From Mangrovihabitans endophyticus (lineage in GTDB: Bacteria > Actinomycetota > Actinomycetes > Mycobacteriales > Micromonosporaceae): DNA of 64,000 nt. Position 1 is the first letter of the stretch; each line of letters opens with the position of its first letter. Of the stretch, positions 1 to 8,735 are shown piece by piece. Location: assembly GCF_014646155.1 (NCBI RefSeq), contig NZ_BMMX01000001.1:297720-361719 (forward strand), read 5' to 3'. Position numbers and translations under genes: made by a program. The notes below the pieces were generated by a model. The model saw only the letters and a list, made by a program, of their open reading frames with translations. It was not told the DNA's origin and did no database searches.

Positions 1-175
1 GGTTCAGCACCACGTCGCAGAAGCCGGCGACCTGATCGCGTCGGCGGCCGGCGAACATCAGCACATCGTGATGCAGATCGTGGAAGAACGTCGCGACGTG
101 CTCGTCGTCGGCGGATCCATCGTGGGCGTAGCTGATGAAAAAGAGCGGACTGTTGTCCGATGGGCGCGGGGTCAC
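1..175 (-). CDS. TIR-like FxsC-type protein, N-terminal part (runs off left edge)
   Basis: Only the first 58 codons are inside the window, from a GTG at 175. The protein opens with PLFFISYAHDGS and continues with a segment rich in His and Asp (FFHDLHHDV). That F-F-x-S-Y-A opening is typical of the TIR-like proteins of the FxSxx-COOH system (FxsC family). In that system a small peptide ending FxSxx, a radical-SAM enzyme (FxsB), TIR-like FxsC and a TPR/ATPase protein (FxsT) occur together. The gene lies 71 nt downstream of another TIR-like gene on the same strand, so the two are probably cotranscribed. Any peptide or radical-SAM partner would be left of the window. The family assignment rests on a short N-terminus and on context. 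Confidence 0.6.
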   Translation of the reverse strand, partial: MTPRPSDNSPLFFISYAHDGSADDEHVATFFHDLHHDVLMFAGRRRDQVAGFCDVVLN

Positions 176-246
176 GTGCGATCTCCCGTGGCTGGTTGCC
201 GTGAGGAATCGATCACTGAGAGTGTATGTGATCGGTGCCATCGTCA

Positions 247-1392
247 TCAGGGCCCACGCAGGATCGGGCGCTTGGCGACGGTCACCCCGTTGTCCCGGGT
301 GCCGGTCGTCTCGGCGCGGAACAGCCGGTTGCGGGCCTCCTCCAGGACGCCCGCGAGGTCGGCGTCGAAGGCGTCCGTGTCGCCGATCTCGGTGCGCATC
401 AGCGAGTGCGATTGCCCGCTGCTGCGCCGGAACGTGCGCCGGAACCCGAAGCGCAGCCGGGGCAGGTTGTCCATGGTCTCCGCGTCGTCGCTGCTGGCGG
501 GCACCAGCATGGCGGCGTCGCCCAGCCCGCGCCGGTCGATGTCGGCGAGCATGGTCCGGTAGTCGTCGAGCTGGGTCAGCCACCAGTCGCAGAGGATGAC
601 CACGATCTCATGATCGGCCCGCGCCCGTTCGATGCGGTCGGCCATGCCGTCCAGAGTGGACACCTCGGCGTGCAGGGCGCGGTCCGCGGCGATCAGGCGG
701 GCCCGGTCGGCGAGGGGTTCGCGCGGATCGGGGCGGTAGGGTGCCCAGTCTCGCCCGTCGTCGCCGTAATAGTCGAGATCCTCGCGGATCCGGTCCATCT
801 CGGCGCGCGAGGCCGCAGCGACCACGACATGCACGCGGGGGTCGGCCGCGGGCGGCGTGAAGGCGTTCGGCACGGCGGCGAAGTCGGCCACCGGGTCGGC
901 GGAGGGCGCCGGATCGGACGCGCCCACGGAGACGATGCGCCGGGCCAGTGCTTCGGCGAACGTCTCGTAGTCCTGCCGGAGGCTGCGGAGCCGGATCAAC
1001 TGACGCAGGCCGCGGGAGCCGTCGTCGGTGGGGGTCATCGGCGTGCCGATCCCGGCGGGCGTCTCGGCGTCGCCGGCCCACGCCACCGGGATCATCGGGG
1101 CCGGGTCCGCGCCGGGGGTCAGCCGGTCGGCGAAGATCTGCCATTGCCGTCCGCAGGAGGCGTTGCGCAGGTAACGCGGCGAGACGAGCGCGACGAACAC
1201 GTCGCACGACGCGAGGCGCAGCAGGGCGTCGGCCGGCGGGGCGGCGGCCCGGGGATCGGTGACGCTGAGGTAGGACAGTGTGGCGCGTTGATCCGTGCTG
1301 TGCGACGCGACGCGGCGGCGAAGATCCTCGAAGAGCTGCCGCACGTAGGGATCATCGTCGCCGGCCGCCGAACTCAGAAAGAAATTCGGCAC
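247..1392 (-). CDS. fxsC: TIR-like protein FxsC of the FxSxx-COOH system
   Basis: This 381-aa protein starts at GTG 1392 with MPNFFLSSAAGDDDPYV. It continues with a TIR-like region (about 1-150) containing the ASCDVFVALVSPRYLRNASCGRQW stretch, where TIR folds carry their beta-alpha signature. The C-terminal half (about 190-381) holds a second alpha/beta segment with VVILCDWWLTQLDDY. Length and layout fit FxsC proteins, which are found only with the FxSxx-COOH peptide-modification system; their biochemical role is not established as far as I know. No signal peptide or membrane segment is visible. The next gene downstream begins with the same type of N-terminus, so this is a tandem pair. Family naming is from recognition of the sequence style, not a search. 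Confidence 0.65.
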   Translation of the reverse strand: MPNFFLSSAAGDDDPYVRQLFEDLRRRVASHSTDQRATLSYLSVTDPRAAAPPADALLRLASCDVFVALVSPRYLRNASCGRQWQIFADRLTPGADPAPMIPVAWAGDAETPAGIGTPMTPTDDGSRGLRQLIRLRSLRQDYETFAEALARRIVSVGASDPAPSADPVADFAAVPNAFTPPAADPRVHVVVAAASRAEMDRIREDLDYYGDDGRDWAPYRPDPREPLADRARLIAADRALHAEVSTLDGMADRIERARADHEIVVILCDWWLTQLDDYRTMLADIDRRGLGDAAMLVPASSDDAETMDNLPRLRFGFRRTFRRSSGQSHSLMRTEIGDTDAFDADLAGVLEEARNRLFRAETTGTRDNGVTVAKRPILRGP

Positions 1393-1813
1393 AGCGATCC
1401 CCTTGACTCGTGGCGGCGCCAGGACAGGGGTAGTCTAGCGACAACGTGGCACGCGGCATAGGGGTGCTGTGCAAAGGGGACGATGACCCTCGATGCTGTC
1501 ATGGAGCCCCTCTCTCACCGGTCGTCGTGTCGCTGACCGCCGCGGGCGACGCGCTCTGCCGGGCGAGAAGCCTGCCGTGGTGGCAGTCTGCCGAGGACAG
1601 AACCCGAATGATCAACGTGGAGTCACGGGTTGGTTCAGCCTAGTGGGTCCGGGCAAGCCAGCGGCATTCGAGGAATGGACATTTATCTCTGGATCTTTTC
1701 GGCATTGATCTTATGTGGACCAATGCCGACTGGTCAGCGCGAGGTGCGGTGATGATCCACGCCGTTCGGCGGCCGGGACGGCGCAGCGGAAAGTCATGCG
1801 CAGGTGGGATGCG

Positions 1814-1860
1814 GGCCGGCGGCCCCAGCGGAGGCTCTCGGTCCGCTGGAACCGCCGGCC
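1814..1860 (-). terminator. Two-tier hairpin after the anthranilate synthase gene
   Basis: An outer 9-bp stem (GGCCGGCGG with CCGCCGGCC) encloses an inner 8-bp stem (CCAGCGGA with TCCGCTGG), starting 10 nt past the stop codon of the minus-strand anthranilate synthase. No U-run follows, which is common for actinobacterial terminators. The rest of the 1393-1869 gap shows no convincing gene; it probably holds the promoter of the TIR-like pair. Confidence 0.6.
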
Positions 1861-1869
1861 TCCTCTTCG

Positions 1870-3690
1870 CTACCCGGTGTGCGAGCGGCTAACCACGTCG
1901 GTCAGCAGCGGTGGGAGGAGATCACCGAGGACTGTCACGCCGTCGCGACTGAGCACCGATTCGGCGTGGAACTGCACGCCCGCGAAGCGCGCGCCGCGGA
2001 TGGCGTGCACGGCGCCGTCGGCCGGGTCGCGGGCCACGTCGAGCAGCCCGTACGCGCAGGCCAGCCGGTCCGCCGGGGCGTGCGCGGTGAAACTGGAGTA
2101 GAAGCCGACGCGGCGCGGCGTGCCGAACAGATCGATGTCGCGGGCCAGCCCCTGGTAGGGGGCGTCGCGGCGGCGCAGGGACAGGCCCAGTTCGGCGGCC
2201 AGGATCTGGTGGCCCAGGCAGACCGCGAACAGCGGCTTGCCGGCGCCGAGCAGCCCGCCGACCAGGCCGCGCAGGAAGGCCATCTTCGGGTCGGTGCGCG
2301 AGGACGGGTCACCGGGTCCCGGCCCGGCCACGACCAGGTCGGCGGTCAGCGGGCCGGGGGTGTGCCAGGGCACCACGGTGACCGCCAGTCCGAGGGCCCG
2401 CAACTGGTGGGCGAGCATGGCCGTGAACGTGTCCTCGGCGTCCACGATCACCGCGCTGCGCCCGGACAGGGCCGCGACTTCCAGGGCGCCGGGAGTGCGC
2501 TGGTCCAGCCAGAACCGGGACAGCTCGTCGTTGCGGGCGGCCAGTGCGGCGCGCACCTGCTCGTCCTCGACCAGCGGCGCGGCCGGACGCGGGGTGGCCC
2601 GCACGGCGCCCAGGGCGGAGAGCACGCCCGCGGCCTTGGTGTGCGTCTCGGCCACCTCGCCGGCGGCGGTGGAGTGCCGGACCAGGGTCGCGCCCACCGG
2701 CACCCGCAGGGTCCCGTCCGGGGAGATCTCCGCGGTGCGGATCAGGATCGGCGCGTCCAGGGTCTGCCGTCCGCGCTCGTCGTGGCCGAGCAGGGCGAGC
2801 ACCCCGGCGTAGTAGCCCCGCCCGCGATGCTCGTGCCGGGCGATCACCCGGCAGGCGTTCTCGATCGGGCTGCCGGTCACCGTGGGGGCGAACATCGTCT
2901 CGCGCAGCACGTCCCGCACGTCCTGATCGCCGCGCCCGGCGAGCAGGTATTCGGTGTGGGTCAGGTGGGACATCCGCTTGAGGAACGGGCCGATCACCTG
3001 GCCGCCGTGCTCGGCGACCGCGGCCATCATCTTGAGCTCCTCGTCGAGGACCATGTAGAGCTCCTCGATCTCCTTCTCGTCGCGCAGGAAGGAGAGCAGC
3101 GCCGCGCGGGGATCGTCCGCGCCGTGCCGGAGGGTGCCGCTGATCGGGTTCATCATGGTGAGCCCGTCGTCCACGCTGACGTGCCGTTCCGGGCTGGCGC
3201 CGACCAGCGTACGGGTGCCGGTGTGCACCAGGAACGTCCAGTACGCGCCCTGTTCGGCGGCGAGCAGGGCGCCGAAGGCGGCGCGCGCGGCGGCCAGCGG
3301 GTCGCCGTCCACGGCGGCGGTGAACACCCGGTGGATGACGAAGTTGGCCCCCTCGCCGCGACCGATCTCCTCGCGCAGCACGGTTTCCACGGTTTCCGCG
3401 TATTCGCGATCGGAGACGTCGAAGGCTCCGCCGGTGAGGCGTACCGGCGCGGCCGGGAATTCCGCCGGGTCCGCGGCCCGGCGCTGGGTGACCACCAGAC
3501 ATTCCAGCGGCGCGTGGTCGTCGACGCAGGCGAAACCGCGCTCGGTGATCTGCCGGTACGGGACGACGGCCAGCGTCTGCCGGCCGGGGTGCAGGGGGAT
3601 GTCGGCCAGGGCGCTGACGGTGACGACGTCACCGGTGAGGACGTCGACGTGGTCGGCGCCGGCGCGGTGCAGCAGGGCGAACGGTGGCAT
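1870..3690 (-). CDS. trpE(G): Fused anthranilate synthase (chorismate-binding + glutamine amidotransferase)
   Basis: The 606-aa protein joins a chorismate-binding TrpE/PhzE-like domain (about 1-390, with MNPISGTLRHG, ENACRVIARHEHRGRGYYAG and a C-terminal ETHTKAAGVL) to a class-I glutamine amidotransferase (about 420-606, with FAVCLGHQILA around the nucleophilic Cys and a late FHAES). It should make anthranilate from chorismate and glutamine, the first step of tryptophan synthesis. The fused layout is also used by phenazine PhzE enzymes, so sequence alone does not separate the two. What favours tryptophan synthesis is the leader peptide with tandem Trp codons and the hairpin just upstream, as known for actinobacterial trpE genes. 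I chose ATG 3690 because GAGGAG precedes it by 4 nt; the frame stays open further upstream. No other trp gene is adjacent. Confidence 0.85.
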   Translation of the reverse strand: MPPFALLHRAGADHVDVLTGDVVTVSALADIPLHPGRQTLAVVPYRQITERGFACVDDHAPLECLVVTQRRAADPAEFPAAPVRLTGGAFDVSDREYAETVETVLREEIGRGEGANFVIHRVFTAAVDGDPLAAARAAFGALLAAEQGAYWTFLVHTGTRTLVGASPERHVSVDDGLTMMNPISGTLRHGADDPRAALLSFLRDEKEIEELYMVLDEELKMMAAVAEHGGQVIGPFLKRMSHLTHTEYLLAGRGDQDVRDVLRETMFAPTVTGSPIENACRVIARHEHRGRGYYAGVLALLGHDERGRQTLDAPILIRTAEISPDGTLRVPVGATLVRHSTAAGEVAETHTKAAGVLSALGAVRATPRPAAPLVEDEQVRAALAARNDELSRFWLDQRTPGALEVAALSGRSAVIVDAEDTFTAMLAHQLRALGLAVTVVPWHTPGPLTADLVVAGPGPGDPSSRTDPKMAFLRGLVGGLLGAGKPLFAVCLGHQILAAELGLSLRRRDAPYQGLARDIDLFGTPRRVGFYSSFTAHAPADRLACAYGLLDVARDPADGAVHAIRGARFAGVQFHAESVLSRDGVTVLGDLLPPLLTDVVSRSHTG

Positions 3691-3741
3691 GGGCTCCTCG
3701 GTCCGGGTGGGGCCGTGCCGACCGGGGAGGCCACACGTCGA

Positions 3742-3765
3742 CGGCCGCCTCGATCGAGGCGGCCG
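3742..3765 (-). promoter_or_regulatory. Perfect 24-nt hairpin, probable trp attenuator terminator
   Basis: A perfect 24-nt palindrome (arms CGGCCGCCTCGA and TCGAGGCGGCCG) lies between the Trp leader peptide stop and the start codon of the anthranilate synthase. A competing GC-rich dyad (GGCCCGCCG paired with CGGCGGCC) lies inside the leader-peptide coding sequence just after the Trp codons. That is the arrangement expected for transcription attenuation by ribosome stalling. There is no T-tract. Confidence 0.6.
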
Positions 3766-3782
3766 CGGTGGTGGATGAAGCG

Positions 3783-3845
3783 TTACGCGCGGGTGGGTGT
3801 GGCCGCCGGATCGGCGGGCCACCACAGGCCGGGACGCGTACGCAT
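3783..3845 (-). CDS. Trp leader peptide (20 aa) controlling anthranilate synthase
   Basis: A 20-codon ORF begins at ATG 3845 and reads MRTRPGLWWPADPAA...RA, ending TAA at 3783. Two adjacent Trp codons (3819-3824) sit in the middle. The W-W-x-A-x-P-A-A core resembles the leader peptides known ahead of actinobacterial trpE genes. The stop lies 92 nt before the anthranilate synthase start, with a strong hairpin between. The inference is that scarcity of Trp-tRNA stalls ribosomes on the Trp codons and prevents the downstream hairpin from forming. Confidence 0.75.
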   Translation of the reverse strand: MRTRPGLWWPADPAATPTRA

Positions 3846-3918
3846 GGGCGGATCATATGACGGGTTGCGGCAACGGCGCCAGCTTGCGTGGATCGCCGGC
3901 TGGTCGCCGCGGCGGCGC

Positions 3919-4158
3919 TCATGCCGCCCGGTAGGCCTCCTGCACCGCGTGCCGCGCCCAGCGCATGCGTCCCAGGGCGCAGTCCGGGTGCTCGCCGAAC
4001 TCCTGGGCGACCAGGGCGGCGCAGCCGGTGGCGCCCAGCCGGTCCACGCTCGCCTGCACCGCGGCCCGGATGGATTCGGTGCTCGGTCGTTGGGAGCTCT
4101 GCAGGGGGGAGACGAACAACGCTTCGGCGCGGACGTCCTCTCGGTCGCGTGATCCCAT
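3919..4158 (-). CDS. Small hypothetical protein (79 aa)
   Basis: The ORF starts at ATG 4158 with an excellent AGGAGG 5 nt upstream and ends at TGA 3919. The product begins MGSRDREDVRAEALF and contains a helical, Ala-rich segment (SIRAAVQASVDRLGATGCAALVAQEFGEHPDCALGRMRWARHAVQEAYRA). No membrane segment, signal peptide or family is recognised. The frame stays open upstream to 4464, but that extension would run into the divergent receiver gene and lacks a ribosome site, so the short version is preferred. It is transcribed toward the trp leader, and its relation to neighbours is unknown. Confidence 0.65.
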   Translation of the reverse strand: MGSRDREDVRAEALFVSPLQSSQRPSTESIRAAVQASVDRLGATGCAALVAQEFGEHPDCALGRMRWARHAVQEAYRAA

Positions 4159-4332
4159 CGAATCCTCCTGCCCGTCCCGGTCAGCGCGGTGGTGCCTCCC
4201 AGCAGACCGGAACCCGGATGCGGCGGTGCTGCAGCACGGTTGCCGTCGGGTTGCCGCGCGGCCTTTGCCGGACCGAGGGCGTACGGGTGATAGAGGCGTT
4301 ATGGTGCTTTCAGGGTGAGTTGAGGGGGAACC

Positions 4333-4707
4333 GTGACGACGGTGCTGGTCGCGGACGACGACGCGGACATCCGTGAACTGGTCTCGTTCAAGCTGGAGCA
4401 GAACGGCTTCGAGGTGATCGCGGTCGAGGACGGGCAGGCGGCCCTGGCGCAGGCCCGGGAGCACCGTCCCCGGCTGGCGGTGCTGGACCTCTCCATGCCC
4501 GGCCTGTCCGGCATCGACGTGTGCCGCATGCTGCGTGCCGATCCGGAGACCGCGGACATGCTCGTGGTCATGCTCACCGCCCGGGTGCAGGAGCAGGACG
4601 TGGAGGGCGGTTTCGGCGCCGGTGCCGACGACTACGTGACCAAGCCGTTCAGCCCACGGGAGCTGACCTCCCGCATCCAGGCCCTGCTGAGCCGCGCCCG
4701 CACCTGA
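4333..4707 (+). CDS. Stand-alone CheY-like receiver protein
   Basis: The 124-aa product is a single receiver domain. The acidic pocket D8-D9-D10, phosphoacceptor D52 (VLDLSMPG), T82 and K104 (KPFSP) are all present, so it should be phosphorylated normally. There is no output domain and no kinase next to it, so its partner must be encoded elsewhere. Start is GTG 4333, preceded by an AGGGGGAA purine stretch. It is divergent from the 79-aa hypothetical gene. Such orphan receivers often act by protein-protein interaction; no specific role can be read here. Confidence 0.9.
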   Translation: MTTVLVADDDADIRELVSFKLEQNGFEVIAVEDGQAALAQAREHRPRLAVLDLSMPGLSGIDVCRMLRADPETADMLVVMLTARVQEQDVEGGFGAGADDYVTKPFSPRELTSRIQALLSRART

Positions 4708-4738
4708 GCCGGGGGCGGGGCATGGGGAGTGCCGCGGG

Positions 4739-5947
4739 TCACTGGGAGTACGTGGACAGGAACCTGGCCAGCCGGTCGGTGGCGTCGTCCAGCACGTCGA
4801 CCGGGGCCAGGAACACCATCCGTAGGTGGTCGGTGGTGGGCAGGTTGAAGCCGGAGCCGTGGGACAGCAACATGAGCTGCTGCTCCAGCAGGTCGATGAT
4901 CATCCGCTGATCGTCGTGGATCTTGTGCACCGCCGGGTCCAGGCGGGCGAACAGGTACAGCGCCCCGCGCGGCTTCCAACAGTCCACGCCGGGGATCGCG
5001 GTGAGTTTGCGCCACGCGTGGTCGCGCTGCTCCAGCAGCCGGCCGCCGGGCCGGATCAGCTCCTGGATGCTCTGATATCCGCCGAGCGCGGTCTGCACCG
5101 CGTGCTGGGCCGGCACGTTCGGGCACAGCCGCATGTTGGCCAGCAACTGCAGGCCCTCCAGATACTCCTCGGCGGCCGGCTTGGGTCCGCTGATCGCCAT
5201 CCACCCGGACCGGAACCCGGCCGCTCGGTAGGTCTTGGACAGCCCGCTCATGGTGAGCACCAGCAGGTCCGGCGCCAGCGCTGCGGCGCACTCGTGCACC
5301 GCGCCGTCGTAGAGGATCTTGTCGTAGATCTCGTCGGCCAGCACCAGCAGGTCGTGCCGCCGCGCCAGGTCGAGCAGCCCGAGCAGGGTCTGGCGTGAGT
5401 ACACCGCGCCGGTCGGGTTGTTGGGGTTGATGACGACGATGGCGCGGGTGTTCGGGGTGATCGAGGCGGCAATGTGGTCCAGGTCCGGTTCCCAGTCCTG
5501 CGACTCGTCGCAGCGGTAGTGCACCGCCCGCCCGCCGCACAGCGTCACCGCACCGGTCCACAGCGGGTAGTCCGGGCTCGGCACCAGCACCTCGTCACCG
5601 GTGTTGAGCAGGGCCTGCAACGACATCACGATCAGTTCGGACACGCCGTTGCCGAGGAAGACGTCGTCCGGTTGGACGTCCGGCACGCCGAGCGTCTGGT
5701 AGTACTGCGCGACGGCGACGCGGGCCGAGTAGATGCCGCGGGCGTCGCTGTATCCCTGGGCACGGGCCAGGTTGTGCACCACGTCGGCCATCATCGGCTC
5801 CGGCGCGTTCAGCCCCCACGGCTCGGGATTGCCCAGGTTCAGCTTGAGGATCCGGTGACCGGCCGCTTCCAGCTCCTGCGCCCGGCGCAGCACCGGTCCG
5901 CGTATGTCGTACCGCACGTTCTTGAGCCTGCTCGCCTGCATCACCAT
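4739..5947 (-). CDS. alaA: Alanine aminotransferase (AlaA type, PLP fold I)
   Basis: The 402-aa protein resembles E. coli AlaA/YfbQ along its whole length. Shared blocks include YDIRGPVL near residue 14, LNLGNPEPWG, GNGVSELIVMSLQALLNTGDEVLVPSPDYPLWTGAV, INPNNPTGAVYS, ADEIYDKILYD and SGLSKTYRAAGFRSGWM, whose Lys carries pyridoxal phosphate. It should catalyse pyruvate plus glutamate to alanine plus 2-oxoglutarate in the cytosol. Two in-frame ATGs lie close together (5947 and 5941) and the exact start is uncertain. It is convergent with the receiver gene (about 30 nt between stops) and appears monocistronic. Confidence 0.9.
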   Translation of the reverse strand: MVMQASRLKNVRYDIRGPVLRRAQELEAAGHRILKLNLGNPEPWGLNAPEPMMADVVHNLARAQGYSDARGIYSARVAVAQYYQTLGVPDVQPDDVFLGNGVSELIVMSLQALLNTGDEVLVPSPDYPLWTGAVTLCGGRAVHYRCDESQDWEPDLDHIAASITPNTRAIVVINPNNPTGAVYSRQTLLGLLDLARRHDLLVLADEIYDKILYDGAVHECAAALAPDLLVLTMSGLSKTYRAAGFRSGWMAISGPKPAAEEYLEGLQLLANMRLCPNVPAQHAVQTALGGYQSIQELIRPGGRLLEQRDHAWRKLTAIPGVDCWKPRGALYLFARLDPAVHKIHDDQRMIIDLLEQQLMLLSHGSGFNLPTTDHLRMVFLAPVDVLDDATDRLARFLSTYSQ

Positions 5948-6128
5948 GGCTGCCAGCGTAGTGCCGCGCTACCGCCCGCCGGGCCGTCGATCATCGGCGA
6001 CCCCGGACCCACCGAACGTGCATAACGGATATATTGGCCGGTGACGTCATCGGAGCGGGGGAAACGATGCCGGCCAGGTCGCACGGCCCACGTCGCCGCG
6101 CCGGAGCCGCGACGCGGGCGGATCGCTG

Positions 6129-7211
6129 ATGGCGGGTGCGTTCACCGCCGTGGTGCTGGTTCTCGCCGCGGTGGTCGCGACCACCGGCGCGGGCATCGTG
6201 GGCGCCCGGCTGTGGCGGCAGGCGCGGCGGCGGCGGCAGGCCGAGCTGGCCGCCAGGCCCCGGCGTCACCTGCTCGCCTTCGCCGCCGACCATGAGGCGC
6301 AAGGCGCCGACGCGTTGGTCGCGATCGCCGAACCCGCATGGCGTGCCGCCGAGCCGGGCGCGCTGGGCCTGCTCGGCAAGCTGCGTGGGGACGCGCACCG
6401 GGCGCTGGCCGCGGTGTTCGTGCGCCGCGGCGCGGCGGCGCGGGCGATGGCCGCCCTGCATGCGCGCGGCCGGGTGCGGCGGGCCCGCGCCGCGCAGATC
6501 CTCGGCGACCTGGAACACCACGCGGCCGTGCCGGATCTCTGCGGGCTGCTCACCGACCGGCACCGGGAGGTACGCATCGTGGCCGTACGCGCCCTGGGCC
6601 GCATCGGCGAGCCGACCGCGGCGTGGCGGCTGATCGCCGCGCTGGACCACGCCGACGGGCTGCCGTCCCTGCTGGCCACCCACGCGCTGGCGCAACTGGG
6701 CCCGGAGGCCGAGATCACGCTGTCCGCCGCGCTCGACCATCCGGCGGCCCGGGTGCGCGCGGTCTGCCTGGACGCGCTCGGCCTGCTCGGGGCCGCGGGC
6801 AGCGCGCACCGCGTGGCGCGGGTGCTGCGCGACGACCCGGTGCCGGAGGTGCGGGTGACCGCGGCGGCCAGCCTCGGCCGGCTCGGTACCCCGGCGGCGG
6901 TGGACCCGCTGGTCCGCGCCACGGACGCCGCCGAACCGGTGGCGCTGCGCGCGTCCGCCGCCCGCGCGCTGGGCGAGGTGGGTGCCGGCGCGGCGGTCCC
7001 CGCGCTGGCGGTGATGCTGGGCGACGCGCAGTACCGGGTGGCTCACGAGGCGGCGCATGCGCTGCGGCGGCTGGGCCCGGCTGGGCAGCGGGCGCTGCGG
7101 GCCGCCCGGGAGGAGCCCGCGGACGCGCACGCCACCGGTTCGACCGCGGCGATGCACGCCCGTGAGGCGCTCGCCCTGGCCGAGATCGCCACCACTGCGG
7201 CCCGCCGGTGA
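6129..7211 (+). CDS. Membrane-anchored HEAT-repeat protein
   Basis: The 360-aa product has one N-terminal membrane segment (about 5-28: VVLVLAAVVATTGAGIVGARLW) followed by a basic patch and then Ala/Leu/Arg-rich HEAT-like helical pairs to the C-terminus. Repeat cores such as VRIVAVRALGRIGEP, VRAVCLDALGLLG and VRVTAAASLGRLGTP recur about every 30 residues. The layout predicts a cytoplasmic scaffold tethered to the membrane. Its stop overlaps the next start (GTGA), so it is translationally coupled to a membrane glycosyltransferase and probably serves as its partner. The substrate and binding surface cannot be read from sequence. Confidence 0.85.
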   Translation: MAGAFTAVVLVLAAVVATTGAGIVGARLWRQARRRRQAELAARPRRHLLAFAADHEAQGADALVAIAEPAWRAAEPGALGLLGKLRGDAHRALAAVFVRRGAAARAMAALHARGRVRRARAAQILGDLEHHAAVPDLCGLLTDRHREVRIVAVRALGRIGEPTAAWRLIAALDHADGLPSLLATHALAQLGPEAEITLSAALDHPAARVRAVCLDALGLLGAAGSAHRVARVLRDDPVPEVRVTAAASLGRLGTPAAVDPLVRATDAAEPVALRASAARALGEVGAGAAVPALAVMLGDAQYRVAHEAAHALRRLGPAGQRALRAAREEPADAHATGSTAAMHAREALALAEIATTAARR

Positions 7212-8671
7212 GCGTCGACCTGCTGCGCGAGGTGCTGCGCGCGGCCGACTGGGCGATCCTGTGCTATTTCGTCGCCTTGAACAGCGGATACCTGGTGCTG
7301 ATCGCGCTGGCCGGGGTCGAGTTCGTCAAGCATCTGCGGCGCAGCCCGTTCGCCGGTACGGACGACATGTTCCGCAGCCCGCTCACGCTTGCGGTGTCGC
7401 TGATCGTCCCGGCGTACAACGAGGGGCCGGGCATCGTGGCCGCGGTGCAGGCGCTCACCTCGCTGCGCTACCCGCGGTACGAGATCGTGGTGGTCGACGA
7501 CGGCTCGTGCGACGACACGTTCGACCGGCTGCGCGAGGAGTTCGACCTGGTGGAGGTGCCGCGGGTGATACCGGCCGAGGTGCCGTGCCGCTCGCGGGTG
7601 CTGTCCGTGCACGTGTCCCGGGACAACCCGCAGACGCTCACCGTGGTGCGCAAGACCAACGGCGGCAAGTCGGACGCCCTGAACATGGGCATCAACCTGG
7701 CCCGGCACCCGCTGGTGTGCATGGTCGACGCCGACTCGGTGCTCGACCCGGACGCGTTGCTGGCGGTGGCCAAACCGTTCGGCGACGACCCGCTGCGGGT
7801 GGCCGCGGTGGGCGGGGTGGTGCGCATCGCCAACGGGTGCACGGTCGTGGGCGGGCGCGTGGTCGAGGTCGCGATGCCCCGCCGGTGGCTGCTGCGGGTG
7901 CAGGTGGTGGAGTACCTGCGGGCCTTCCTGATGGGCCGCACCGGCTGGTCGCGCCTGGGCGGCCTGGTGGTCATCTCCGGCGCGTTCGGGATCTTCCGCC
8001 GGGACCTGGTGGTGGCCGTCGGCGGCATGGACCCGGACACCATCGGCGAGGACGCCGAACTGGTCGTGCGTCTGCACCGGCATCTGCGCGCCCGCGGCGA
8101 GGATTACCGGGTGGTGTTCGTCGCCGAGCCGGTGAGCTGGAGCGAGGCCCCGGCGAGCCTGCGGGCGTTGGGCCGGCAGCGGCGGCGGTGGCACCGCGGC
8201 ATCGCGGAGATCCTGAGCAAGCACCGGGGGATGATCGGCAATCCCCGGTACGGCCGGATCGGCGTGCTGGCGCTGCCCTACTACGTGCTGTTCGAGCTGG
8301 CCGCGCCGTTCGTCGAGTTGTCCGCGCTGGTGCTGTTGCCGCTCGGGCTGTGGCTGGACGCGGTGGACGTCGCCTTCGCGTGGCGGTTCGCCCTTGTCGC
8401 GTACGGGTACGGGCTGCTGGTCAGCCTGGCCGCGCTGTTCATCGAGGAGATGTCGTTCCACCGCTATCCGCGGTGGGGTGACCTGGTCCGCGGCGTGTCC
8501 GCGGCGCTGCTGGAGAACGTCGGCTACCGGCAGATCCTGACGGTCTGGCAGGTGAGCGGCGCCCTGGCGGCGTGGTGGGGCACGACGGCGATCTGGGGCA
8601 CGATGAAGAGGCAGGGATTCGGCGAGCCACCGGCCGACGCGCCAAAACCGGCCCGCGCCGGCCGGCGATGA
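7208..8671 (+). CDS. Processive membrane glycosyltransferase, family 2
   Basis: The 487-aa protein has an N-terminal membrane segment, a GT-A catalytic domain and several C-terminal membrane segments (about 350-460). Visible motifs are [19 protein letters not shown], the metal-binding DAD ([13 protein letters not shown]), the ED catalytic pair (IGEDAELVV) and QRRRWHRG, the Q-x-x-R-W motif of processive synthases (BcsA, PgaC, hyaluronan type). It should therefore polymerise and export a surface polysaccharide; the sugar cannot be told. It overlaps the HEAT-repeat gene by 4 nt. The zinc dehydrogenase begins 64 nt downstream and is probably a separate function. Confidence 0.9.
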   Translation: MSVDLLREVLRAADWAILCYFVALNSGYLVLIALAGVEFVKHLRRSPFAGTDDMFRSPLTLAVSLIVPAYNEGPGIVAAVQALTSLRYPRYEIVVVDDGSCDDTFDRLREEFDLVEVPRVIPAEVPCRSRVLSVHVSRDNPQTLTVVRKTNGGKSDALNMGINLARHPLVCMVDADSVLDPDALLAVAKPFGDDPLRVAAVGGVVRIANGCTVVGGRVVEVAMPRRWLLRVQVVEYLRAFLMGRTGWSRLGGLVVISGAFGIFRRDLVVAVGGMDPDTIGEDAELVVRLHRHLRARGEDYRVVFVAEPVSWSEAPASLRALGRQRRRWHRGIAEILSKHRGMIGNPRYGRIGVLALPYYVLFELAAPFVELSALVLLPLGLWLDAVDVAFAWRFALVAYGYGLLVSLAALFIEEMSFHRYPRWGDLVRGVSAALLENVGYRQILTVWQVSGALAAWWGTTAIWGTMKRQGFGEPPADAPKPARAGRR

Positions 8672-8735
8672 CCGCACACCGGCGGGCGTCACCCGGCGCC
8701 GGCCGCGACCGGGGCCGCGGACCAGGAGGTGGGAC

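Noticed and set aside
235..1461. Long forward ORF opposite the FxsC gene (408 aa)
   Set aside because: Its composition (Gly/Arg/Pro/His-rich, no domain) is that of an antisense frame in GC-rich DNA; the reverse strand has clear TIR-like motifs.
1804..4152. Forward ORF of 782 aa across the anthranilate synthase
   Set aside because: It covers the reverse-strand gene, its leader peptide and a ribosome site, and shows no protein family.
4159..4464. Upstream extension of the 79-aa minus-strand gene
   Set aside because: It has no ribosome site and overlaps the start of the divergent receiver gene.
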